Of a DNA stretch of 45,684 nucleotides, positions 14,835-21,803 are shown one piece after another. The position numbers were made by a program, and so were the translations under genes. Where the stretch lies: positions 1 to 45,684 of IMG/VR virus record IMGVR_UViG_3300034684_000191. The stretch is one strand, 5' to 3'. Each line of letters starts with the position of its first letter. The first letter of the stretch is position 1. This stretch comes from a virus. The notes under the pieces were generated by a model, which was not told where the DNA came from, did no database searches, and was given only the letters and a program-made list of their open reading frames with translations.

Positions 14835-15535
14835 TGAGATATATCGCAAATGTGAGTTTCGGCAAGGACAGTCTTGCGATGCTGCTGATGCTTATTGAAA
14901 AACAGTATCCGCTTGATGAGGTGGTTTTCTTCGATACTGGAAAAGAGTTTCAAGCTATCTATAATCTGCGTGACAAACTAAAGCTGCTTCTTGAAGATAT
15001 GGGGATTACTTTCACAGAATTGAAACCGGCTAAGTCTTTTGATTATCTGATGTTTGGACATCAGACCAAGAGCGGTAAAATCGGATATGGCTGGTGCGGC
15101 GGGCTTTGCCGCTGGGGTACGGCATACAAAACCGCCGCACTGGATAAACACACCAAGGGTGCGCGTGTGTATGTTGGAATTGCCGCTGATGAGCATAAAC
15201 GGCTGCAAAAGAACTACGGCAACACGAAATCGTTCCCTCTTGCTGAATGGGGGTTAAGCGAGCAGGACTGTCTGGATTATTGCTATGCCAAAGGCTACCG
15301 TTGGGATGAAAACGGCGTCGAGCTTTACACCATCCTCGACCGCGTTTCCTGCTGGTGCTGCCGGAATAAAAATCTGCGGGAGTTAAAGGGCATGTACTTG
15401 TACTTGCCGGATTACTGGCAAAGGCTGAAAGATATGCAAACACTCTTACCGGCTCCTATGAAGGGCGATGGTAAGAGTGTTTTTGATTTGGAATCCCGGT
15501 TTGAAGCGGAATACCGGAAAGGAACGTGTCTATGA
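14834..15535 (+). CDS. PP-loop ATPase of the PAPS-reductase family
   Basis: This 233-residue protein has the PP-loop 'SFGKDSLAML' at residues 8-17, 'DEVVFFDTGKEFQAIYNL' (the adenylate-pocket strand), and a Cys-rich C-terminal half with 'YGWCGGLCRWG' and 'RVSCWCCRNKNLRELK'. It belongs to the PAPS reductase/ATP-pyrophosphatase superfamily, which adenylates substrates and often moves sulphur (related enzymes include DndC). No dnd or ssp partners are present. It is coupled to the small terminase upstream and by ATGA to a methylase downstream, so a role in DNA or nucleotide modification is likely but unproven. Confidence 0.85.
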   Translation: MRYIANVSFGKDSLAMLLMLIEKQYPLDEVVFFDTGKEFQAIYNLRDKLKLLLEDMGITFTELKPAKSFDYLMFGHQTKSGKIGYGWCGGLCRWGTAYKTAALDKHTKGARVYVGIAADEHKRLQKNYGNTKSFPLAEWGLSEQDCLDYCYAKGYRWDENGVELYTILDRVSCWCCRNKNLRELKGMYLYLPDYWQRLKDMQTLLPAPMKGDGKSVFDLESRFEAEYRKGTCL

Positions 15536-16800
15536 ATATACAAAAAATCAAGGCGGAGCAACTAAACCCCGCTGCGTATAATCCACGAAAGGATTTGAAA
15601 CCCGGTGATAAGGAGTATGAGAAATTAAAACGCTCCATTGAGGAGTTCGGCTATGTGGAACCAGTCATCTGGAATCAGCGTACTTGCAATATCGTCGGCG
15701 GCCATCAGCGATTTAAGGTTCTCGCAGCTTTGGGTTACGATGAGGTGGATTGCGTGGTGGTCGATTTGGATGAGCAGCGCGAAAAGGCGCTCAATGTGGC
15801 GCTCAATAAAATCAGCGGCGAGTTCGACATCCCGCTGCTCACCGACCTTCTCCGCGATCTGAACGAGGATGGTTTCGATGCTACCCTCACCGGCTTTGAT
15901 GCTGCTGAGATGAACGAGCTGTTCAGCGATCCGCCTTCTGGCAAAGTCAGGGAGGACAATTTCGATACGGATAAGGCGATTGCGGAAATAGAAATGCCGA
16001 CCTCGCAGCGCGGCGATGTATGGCTACTGGGCAGGCATCACTTGATGTGCGGTGACAGTACCTCACAGACTGACGTGCAAAAACTGATGGGCGGTGCACG
16101 AGCGCAGTGTGTATTTACCGATCCGCCGTGGAACGTGGATTACGGCGCGGATGCCAAGCATCCGAGTTGGAAATCCCGACAAATCCTTAATGACAAAATG
16201 AGCACCGAGCAATTCGGTGCTTTTCTTTTTGCCGCTTTTGAGGCAATGAAGAATGTCTGTGAACCCGGTTGCATGACCTATGTGGTTATGAGCGCTCAAG
16301 AATGGGGTAATATCATGAATTCCATGAGAAACACCGGATACCACTGGTCCTCTACCATCATCTGGGCCAAGGACTCCCTCGTTCTCTCGCGTAAGGATTA
16401 TCATACGCAATATGAACCCATTTGGTATGGCTGGCTGGAGGGCGATACAAAGGCCAAGCGGCTATGCCCGCTTAAGGACCGAAAGCAATCCGATCTCTGG
16501 CAAATCCCCCGCCCCAAGGTGTCGGCGGAACACCCGACTATGAAACCAGTGACACTAGTCGCCAAGGCGCTGATTAACAGTTCCAAAGCCGGCGATGTGG
16601 TGCTCGACCTCTTTGGGGGCTCCGGTACCACGCTAATTGCATCGGAGCAATCCGGCCGCGATTGCTATATGATGGAGCTCGACCCCAAATACTGCGATGT
16701 AATCGTTAAGCGGTATATTGAGCAAAGCGGTAGCGACAGCGGCATATTTCTTTTACGGGATGGCCGGAAATCACCCTATGTGGAGGTGATTGGGCCATGA
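15532..16800 (+). CDS. ParB-domain/DNA methylase fusion (N4/N6, beta class)
   Basis: This 422-residue protein opens with a ParB/sulfiredoxin-like domain (residues 1-130): 'LNPAAYNPRKDLKPGDKEYE' and the nucleotide-contact 'IVGGHQRFKVL' at 54-64. A DNA methylase follows with the catalytic DPPW at 197-200 ahead of the SAM-binding 'LDLFGGSGTTLIA' near 358-370, the motif order of the beta class. It methylates adenine N6 or cytosine N4; DPPW does not decide which. Such fusions are common in phages and protect DNA from host restriction. It overlaps both neighbours by 4 bases, making a three-gene coupled set. Confidence 0.9.
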   Translation: MNIQKIKAEQLNPAAYNPRKDLKPGDKEYEKLKRSIEEFGYVEPVIWNQRTCNIVGGHQRFKVLAALGYDEVDCVVVDLDEQREKALNVALNKISGEFDIPLLTDLLRDLNEDGFDATLTGFDAAEMNELFSDPPSGKVREDNFDTDKAIAEIEMPTSQRGDVWLLGRHHLMCGDSTSQTDVQKLMGGARAQCVFTDPPWNVDYGADAKHPSWKSRQILNDKMSTEQFGAFLFAAFEAMKNVCEPGCMTYVVMSAQEWGNIMNSMRNTGYHWSSTIIWAKDSLVLSRKDYHTQYEPIWYGWLEGDTKAKRLCPLKDRKQSDLWQIPRPKVSAEHPTMKPVTLVAKALINSSKAGDVVLDLFGGSGTTLIASEQSGRDCYMMELDPKYCDVIVKRYIEQSGSDSGIFLLRDGRKSPYVEVIGP

Positions 16801-18911
16801 CTAACCTGACAATGGGTTCTTTATTCGATGGCTCCGGTGGCTTTCCTGTTGGTGCGTTGATCAATGGCATCATTCCGGTTTGGGCAAGCGAAATTGAGCC
16901 GTTTCCCATCCGGGTGACAACCAAACGCTTACCGTTCATGAAACACTATGGCGATATATGCGCGATGAACGGTGCGAACATAGAACCGATTGATATTATC
17001 ACCTTTGGTTCGCCTTGCACCAACCTATCGATAGCCGGACGGCGGGAAGGGCTGGATGGCAAGGAGTCTTCGCTGTTTTATCAGGCTGTTCGCGTCATAA
17101 AAGAAATGAGGTGTGCGACTTATGGAAAATATCCGCGATTTATCGTGTGGGAGAACGTGCCGGGCGCATACAGTTCGGCAGGAGGACGGGACTTCCAACA
17201 AGTCCTCACCGAAATCCTCCAAATCAAACAAGAAGCCGCTGTTGTTCCTATGCCTGAAAAAGACAAATGGATGCCAGCAGGCGAAATCGTGGCAGAAGGT
17301 TTTTCCGTCGCTTGGAGAACACTCGATGCTCAATATTGGGGAGTCGCCCAACGTCGTCGTCGCTGCTACCTTGTCGCAGATTTTGCAAGCGAACGTGCCG
17401 GAGACATACTATTTAAGTTCGAAGGCATGTCAGGGTATACTCCGCAGATCAATAAAGCGCGGCAAAGAACTACCGGAGATGCTGAGGCGGGCACTGGAAG
17501 CGCAGGCCGCACAGTCTTAAACGATCAGGGCGGCAGCCGTATGGATATTACCGATGATGTAACTAGTACACTTCGCGCAGAGGCACACCATCCGCCCTGC
17601 GTTATACAGGCAAGTGGATTTTGCACCGAGCACAGTGCCAAAAGCCGCAGTGTGGGATATGAAAAAGAGAAAAGCCCCACACTTCGTGCCGGTGTTGTTC
17701 CGGGAGTAGCGATTGAAAACCATCCCGCCGATAGCCGAATAAAGCTGGATAAAATCGGCACAATGCAAACCCTGACCGGACGCATGGGAACAGGCGGCGG
17801 GAATGTTCCGCTCATTATGGATGAGCGGGCGTTGAGCCAGTCCATCCGTGATGATGTGGCCTGCGCACTGATCGCTACCGATTATAAAGGAGCACAATGT
17901 GTATTCGAGCCTACCCCCAAAACCTTAAAAATAAGGGCGGGCTGCGAAGGCGGCGGAAAAGGTGCGCTGATACAGGAAAATCAATCGGCAACACTATCGT
18001 GCAACAATGACCAGACTGTTTTTGTTCCTTTTAGAAAAGGCACGCGCCCTCATAACAAAGATGAAGGTCAAAAATGGGAGCAAAAAGAAACAGCCAACAC
18101 CTTAAATACTTTTGATGTCGGTGAAGGCCGATGTAATGAGCTTTGTGTGCGTGCATACGGGATATCTTCCGACCAGAGCAACGCCATGCTGTCGGAAAAT
18201 CCGCATAGCGGGATTTACGAGGCGGATACCAGTCGGACGCTTGATCGTTCCGGCGGCAATCCTTCCTGCAACCAAGGCGGTATCGCTGTAGTGCAAAGTT
18301 ACGCTCTCCAAGGAAATATGATTGGACGGGCGGAAAAGAATGGTCCGCAGGGCGATGGTGTCAATAAGGACTTATGCTTTACTCTCAACACTGCTGACCG
18401 CCACGCAGTGGCTTATGACTGCCGCAATCACTGCGCTTCCGATATTAGCGCTACCTTACAGGCAAAGAATAACGGTGGACAGAGCCTAAATTACATTAAC
18501 CCAGTGTTTGAAACCTACCAAAACACCACGGGACCTCTCATGGCCAATTCCCATCCCGGCAGCTACAGCGGGCAGGACGCTTATCAGGATATGTTTGTCA
18601 CCATGCCATATCGCGTGCGTCGGTTGACCCCCACCGAGTGTGCTTTGCTGCAAGGGTTCCCAAGGGACTGGTGCGCTGGGCTTGGGATTCCCGACCCCTC
18701 CGAGGAAGATATCGCATGGTGGAAAGATGTATTTGAAGCACATCGAAGAACCATGGGAACTTCCTCAAGGCCAAAGAGCCGCAAGCAGATTATAAAGTGG
18801 CTGAATGATCCTCATTCAGATTCGGCAGAATATAAGATGTGGGGAAACGGCGTGGCTCTTCCCTGTGTATGCTTTGTTATGGCTGGAATCGTATGGGTCT
18901 CAGGCATGTAA
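16797..18911 (+). CDS. cytosine-C5 DNA methyltransferase with a long repeat-filled insertion
   Basis: This 704-residue protein has all the C5 catalytic motifs: I 'GSLFDGSGGFP' (7-17), IV 'FGSPCTNLS' with the catalytic Cys74, VI 'WENVPG' (118-123), VIII 'AQRRRRCYLV', IX 'RRLTPTECALLQGFP' (608-622) and X 'WGNGVALP' near 685. Between VIII and IX, where the target-recognition region sits, there are almost 400 residues (about 210-603). They hold about ten degenerate repeats of the form 'S/N-x-TL...GG...V', for example 'TSTLRA', 'SATLSC', 'ANTLNT', 'SRTLDR' and 'SATLQA'. Long C5 enzymes in phages can carry several recognition domains, so multispecificity is plausible. It is coupled to the ParB-methylase by ATGA. 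Confidence 0.9.
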   Translation: MTNLTMGSLFDGSGGFPVGALINGIIPVWASEIEPFPIRVTTKRLPFMKHYGDICAMNGANIEPIDIITFGSPCTNLSIAGRREGLDGKESSLFYQAVRVIKEMRCATYGKYPRFIVWENVPGAYSSAGGRDFQQVLTEILQIKQEAAVVPMPEKDKWMPAGEIVAEGFSVAWRTLDAQYWGVAQRRRRCYLVADFASERAGDILFKFEGMSGYTPQINKARQRTTGDAEAGTGSAGRTVLNDQGGSRMDITDDVTSTLRAEAHHPPCVIQASGFCTEHSAKSRSVGYEKEKSPTLRAGVVPGVAIENHPADSRIKLDKIGTMQTLTGRMGTGGGNVPLIMDERALSQSIRDDVACALIATDYKGAQCVFEPTPKTLKIRAGCEGGGKGALIQENQSATLSCNNDQTVFVPFRKGTRPHNKDEGQKWEQKETANTLNTFDVGEGRCNELCVRAYGISSDQSNAMLSENPHSGIYEADTSRTLDRSGGNPSCNQGGIAVVQSYALQGNMIGRAEKNGPQGDGVNKDLCFTLNTADRHAVAYDCRNHCASDISATLQAKNNGGQSLNYINPVFETYQNTTGPLMANSHPGSYSGQDAYQDMFVTMPYRVRRLTPTECALLQGFPRDWCAGLGIPDPSEEDIAWWKDVFEAHRRTMGTSSRPKSRKQIIKWLNDPHSDSAEYKMWGNGVALPCVCFVMAGIVWVSGM

Positions 18912-19115
18912 CTATTTCTTGCGCGGAGGCTTCACGTTTCTGTCCGGCTTTAATGTGCCGTCGATTTCGCCATGCTTTGCTTCGTAGTTTGCAATATTAT
19001 CGCGAATCAGCACAAGAATGTGGCTGTTAACTGATCTGCCTTCGTAGTCGGCGACAAAATTGATTTTGTTCAGCATCTCCTCTTCAATGCGGATGGATAC
19101 GCTTTTAACTGCCAT
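18912..19115 (-). CDS. ribbon-helix-helix DNA-binding protein
   Basis: This 67-residue protein has the N-terminal strand-helix-helix 'KSVSIRIEEEMLNKINFVAD' then 'YEGRSVNSHILVLIRDNIAN', the Arc/MetJ-like dimeric fold, followed by a basic tail 'KPDRNVKPPRKK'. It is the only convincing minus-strand gene in the phage. It converges head-on with the cytosine methylase (stop codons adjacent) and diverges from the SLOG gene. GGGGTG lies 6 bases before its ATG. The palindromes CGTATACG (19132-19139) and GATATACTGTATATC (19184-19198) in the divergent gap are likely operators, so it may repress itself and the cargo to the right. It could also be a lone antitoxin. Confidence 0.75.
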   Translation of the reverse strand: MAVKSVSIRIEEEMLNKINFVADYEGRSVNSHILVLIRDNIANYEAKHGEIDGTLKPDRNVKPPRKK

Positions 19116-19164
19116 AAAATCACCCCTTTTTCGTATACGGTGTATTTATTCTAATGGCAGCACC

Positions 19165-19198
19165 TGCTATAATGTTGTAAATGGATATACTGTATATC
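19165..19198 (+). promoter_or_regulatory. extended -10 promoter with palindromic operator for the SLOG gene
   Basis: TGCTATAAT (-10 box TATAAT 19168-19173) is an extended -10 element. Starting 11 bases after it is the perfect palindrome GATATACTGTATATC (19184-19198), over the expected start of transcription. The divergent RHH protein is the natural candidate to bind it. Confidence 0.6.
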
Positions 19199-19226
19199 TA
19201 AAAAGGCATAAAAGGAGCGATGTTGG

Positions 19227-19580
19227 ATGAAGGTTGCTGTGATCGGCTCAAGAGGTCTTGTGATTGATATATTGGAGGCATTTATCCCTCCGGAAACAAC
19301 GGAAATTGTATCAGGCGGAGCAAAGGGTATTGACACCTGCGCCCGCAAATTTGCCGAAGAGAACGAATACAGATATACGGAATTCCTGCCGGACTATAAA
19401 GCACTTGGGCAAGCGGCGCCCTTGCGCCGGAACGATCAAATTATTGAGTACAGCGATCTGGTTGTAGCGTTTTGGGACGGCAATAGCCGTGGTACGAAAT
19501 ACGTCATCGAACGCTGCAAAGAGTTGAGCAAACCCATAAAGGTGTATTTAAACAATAACGCCTATCCTTCGGATTATTAG
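19227..19580 (+). CDS. SLOG-family protein (DUF2493/YspA type)
   Basis: This 117-residue Rossmann-like protein has 'MKVAVIGSRGLVIDILEAF', the diagnostic 'TEIVSGGAKGIDTCARKFAE' (GGAKGID nucleotide loop), 'YKALGQAAPLRRNDQIIEYS' and 'DLVVAFWDGNSRGTKYVIE'. SLOG proteins bind nucleotide-derived ligands and appear as sensors in several defence and conflict systems; small stand-alone members are common on mobile elements and have no proven role. It has its own promoter and operator, and is transcribed away from the RHH gene. Confidence 0.85.
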   Translation: MKVAVIGSRGLVIDILEAFIPPETTEIVSGGAKGIDTCARKFAEENEYRYTEFLPDYKALGQAAPLRRNDQIIEYSDLVVAFWDGNSRGTKYVIERCKELSKPIKVYLNNNAYPSDY

Positions 19581-19666
19581 AACATATAACGATGGATCGA
19601 TGTGGTTATCGTTTTCTTTTGCTTCTTACAGGAGAGTGTGTTGCTATCCTCCGGTGATTTTGCCAT

Positions 19667-19695
19667 GGTAGTACCTACCAAATTGAAAGGTAGGT
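19667..19695 (+). promoter_or_regulatory. mutually exclusive hairpins at a ribosome site
   Basis: ACCTACC (19673-19679) pairs perfectly with GGTAGGT (19689-19695), the ribosome site for the ATG at 19703. The same ACCTACC can instead pair with GGTAG (19667-19671) just upstream, freeing the site. This is a compact two-state layout; its function is inferred. Confidence 0.4.
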
Positions 19696-19702
19696 GCATC
19701 CC

Positions 19703-19978
19703 ATGGATGAAAACCTGTGTAAAGCCCGTGAGGAGTTAATTACCCAGCGTATCAATTATCATCGAAAAAACGAGCCACCCGATGTAAATGCCGCTTACAT
19801 GGAAATGCGGCGGTGTGCTGAAGAATTGCAAGCAACACTCTCCCCGGAGCAAGCTATCCTGCTCCACAAGCTTGAAAACGTCTACCACTCGTCTGACGGC
19901 GAGAGCGGGCGTTTTTTCTATACGGCGGGAATGTGCGACGCATTGGCGCTCTTGTTGGACGGGAGGGCGGATAAATGA
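19703..19978 (+). CDS. small helical protein of unknown function
   Basis: This 91-residue protein is rich in helices ('AREELITQRINYHRKNEPPD', 'AAYMEMRRCAEELQATLSPE') and ends in 'FFYTAGMCDALALLLDGRAD'. I do not recognise the family. The ATG at 19703 follows GGTAGGTG by 6 bases, in a region able to fold over that site. The stop overlaps the next ATG by 4 bases, so the two genes are coupled. It lies in the accessory block between terminase genes. Confidence 0.6.
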   Translation: MDENLCKAREELITQRINYHRKNEPPDVNAAYMEMRRCAEELQATLSPEQAILLHKLENVYHSSDGESGRFFYTAGMCDALALLLDGRADK

Positions 19979-20304
19979 AACTGCCTACCGCCTTTTTTGT
20001 CAACCTCCCGTTCACCATTCGTGATCTGCGCCGCTTACATCCGATCGACCAGCGTCGTCCTTATATTATTGAAGCAACAGTGACTTTAGCGCCGATAGAT
20101 TATGAGAACTTCTCAGAGGATCTCACACAATGGCGTCAGTTCATCGAAGATCATATGCGGCAGTGTTATGTGGACAAGGACGGCGTTTGGCATTGCATCT
20201 TAGTTCAGCGATGGGGACATGCAGACGGCATACTGGTTATGACCGAGGGTGAGGAATGGCCAAAGTGGGCGGCCTATTACTCTCCTGATACGGCAGATAT
20301 CTAA
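19975..20304 (+). CDS. hypothetical protein in the accessory block (possibly DUF6329-like)
   Basis: This 109-residue protein has 'FFVNLPFTIRDLRRLHPIDQ', 'YIIEATVTLAPIDYENFSED' and a Trp/His-rich end with 'VWHCILVQRWGHADGILVMT' and 'PKWAAYYSPD'. This recalls a small Firmicute family I tentatively know as DUF6329; the assignment is uncertain and no function is known. It is translated in coupling with the upstream gene, and a strong terminator follows, so the SLOG transcript appears to end here. Confidence 0.6.
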   Translation: MKLPTAFFVNLPFTIRDLRRLHPIDQRRPYIIEATVTLAPIDYENFSEDLTQWRQFIEDHMRQCYVDKDGVWHCILVQRWGHADGILVMTEGEEWPKWAAYYSPDTADI

Positions 20305-20322
20305 ACCGCCCAAAAGAATTAG

Positions 20323-20356
20323 GGAGCACCTCGCGGCTGTGAGGTGCTCCGTCTTT
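20323..20356 (+). terminator. rho-independent terminator closing the SLOG unit
   Basis: GGAGCACCTC (20323-20332) pairs perfectly with GAGGTGCTCC (20341-20350), followed by GTCTTTTG. Confidence 0.85.
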
Positions 20357-20475
20357 TGTTAGCACACAAAAGGTTGCGCACATTTTTGTTAATGATTATC
20401 TCATGATTGACTTGCTTTTCTACAAAAACAGAGCGAACATGTGCGTACAAAAAGAAAAGAAAGGCGGTTTGTAAA

Positions 20476-21222
20476 ATGAACGCCCAATTTACGCAGAAAA
20501 TCACAGGGAGCGGTGAGCGCAAGGCGCTGCTTGCTCCCATCGCGCAACAGGCTGGACAGAGCGTACAATATGCGGGGGTGCCCTCCTTCGCATATACGGC
20601 TGCCGGCTGGTCGGTTGACAAGAATAACATGGTTTTTTCCCCAGTCTTTGAAATCGAAAACGAACTGAAGGAAAATGCCGCTCTCGCGGAGTTGCTCAAG
20701 GACGCAGGTGCAGTTTCCGAGGGTCAGCTTATGGTAACCATCATACCCGACCATGTGGATGAGGATAAGGCTATCATCATGCAGGCACTGTTAAGGAGTA
20801 AGGAAACCTTGATTCGATCGGCTTTTGGCACCGATAAAGAGCCAGCAGTCACGGCAAGCGGCACAGGATACAGCTTTGCGTTCTACAACGCTACGCTCGA
20901 TCACGCCTATATCACGGCAGCAATCCAGTTCGCTTACTGCATTCATGAGCAGTCCTTCCAGCAGAAACGGGTCACATCCAAAGACAATCCGGTTGAAAAC
21001 GAAAAATACGCCTTCCGTTGCTTTCTGCTGCGCATTGGCATGATTGGCAAGGAATACAGCCTCGCACGAAAGACGTTGCTGGCTCCGCTTTCCGGCAACA
21101 GCTCCTTTAAGAGCGGCGAACGCAAACAGGAGACGGACTCTTCCGAGTTTACCGCCGCAGAACTAAACCACGGGTTTAATGCACCGGTCGAAACGGCTGG
21201 CGGCGAGGAGGTGACAGCATGA
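20476..21222 (+). CDS. conjugative-element 'virulence-related' family protein
   Basis: This 248-residue protein matches a family annotated 'virulence protein' in Tn1549-like elements. It has 'KITGSGERKALLAPIAQQAG', 'VQYAGVPSFAYTAAGWSVDK', then the conserved C-terminal 'KRVTSKDNPVENEKYAFRCF' and 'LLRIGMIGKEYSLARKTLLA'. The name is historical and no virulence role is shown. The ATG at 20476 follows AAAGGCGG by about 10 bases. It is coupled by ATGA to a DUF4314 gene, a pair also typical of conjugative elements, which suggests cargo swapped from an ICE into this phage. Confidence 0.7.
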   Translation: MNAQFTQKITGSGERKALLAPIAQQAGQSVQYAGVPSFAYTAAGWSVDKNNMVFSPVFEIENELKENAALAELLKDAGAVSEGQLMVTIIPDHVDEDKAIIMQALLRSKETLIRSAFGTDKEPAVTASGTGYSFAFYNATLDHAYITAAIQFAYCIHEQSFQQKRVTSKDNPVENEKYAFRCFLLRIGMIGKEYSLARKTLLAPLSGNSSFKSGERKQETDSSEFTAAELNHGFNAPVETAGGEEVTA

Positions 21223-21473
21223 AATATAACGGTTACGGTGCCGATACACCGGCGAAATTTCCGCCAAAGGAGATTGTTGACCGGCTCAAGGCTGAGTACC
21301 CACCCGGCTGCCGGGTGGAGTTGGTGTCGATGAACGATCCATACACCACGCTAAAGTCCGGCGACCAAGGAACGGTCTCACAGGTGGATGATATCGGTAC
21401 CGTTCATGTGGCTTGGGACAATGGCTCAAGCCTTGGCGCGGCTTACCGTGAAGACGCGATTAAGCGTATATAG
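21219..21473 (+). CDS. DUF4314 domain-containing protein
   Basis: This 84-residue protein has the DUF4314 signature 'LKAEYPPGCRVELVSMNDPY' followed by 'LKSGDQGTVSQVDDIGTVHV' and 'WDNGSSLG', a small SH3-like beta barrel by its look. The domain is widespread on conjugative elements and phages, but its role is unknown. It overlaps the upstream gene by 4 bases and is followed by a perfect 14-bp hairpin. Confidence 0.85.
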   Translation: MKYNGYGADTPAKFPPKEIVDRLKAEYPPGCRVELVSMNDPYTTLKSGDQGTVSQVDDIGTVHVAWDNGSSLGAAYREDAIKRI

Positions 21474-21479
21474 ATGTGT

Positions 21480-21517
21480 AAAGCACACAAAGGTGCATCG
21501 GCCCCTTTGTGTGCTTT
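21480..21517 (+). terminator. perfect 14-bp hairpin after the DUF4314 gene
   Basis: AAAGCACACAAAGG (21480-21493) pairs with CCTTTGTGTGCTTT (21504-21517). The T run after it is short, so it may be bidirectional or weak. The stretch 21518-21733 holds no gene I can support. Confidence 0.7.
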
Positions 21518-21733
21518 GCTTCTCAGAAGGACTTGGATATTGCGAGCTGGTGGTATTTTTTGAGGAAAACCGTGACTGGTACGTCCGTTTATCCTCTCCG
21601 GCGACCAGAACTGATCTCCGATTCCGGCATCGTATAGAAGCAACCCTCAAGGTGTTTGTTTTTCGCAGAAATGACGGTTTTTGAGGACTCTCTTATATCC
21701 ATTGACGATGATTAACTAAATCGCATGATATTC

Positions 21734-21770
21734 AAAGGCCACGCCAAGGCAAAACGGCGTGGCCTTTCTT
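21734..21770 (+). terminator. rho-independent terminator before the large terminase
   Basis: AAAGGCCACGCC (21734-21745) pairs with GGCGTGGCCTTT (21756-21767), followed by CTTC. With the hairpin at 21480 it fully insulates the accessory block from the virion genes. Confidence 0.8.
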
Positions 21771-21803
21771 CATTATATATTATCCTGCCGTATCGGGAAG
21801 GAG

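Noticed and set aside
14834-15535. A Dnd-type phosphorothioation system based on the PP-loop protein.
   Set aside because: No dndA/B/D/E or ssp partner genes are present in the window, so only a general sulphur/nucleotide-activating role can be suggested.
21518-21733. Short frame in the gap between DUF4314 and the large terminase.
   Set aside because: It crosses a perfect hairpin, has no ribosome site and no protein-like composition; the stretch is better seen as non-coding.
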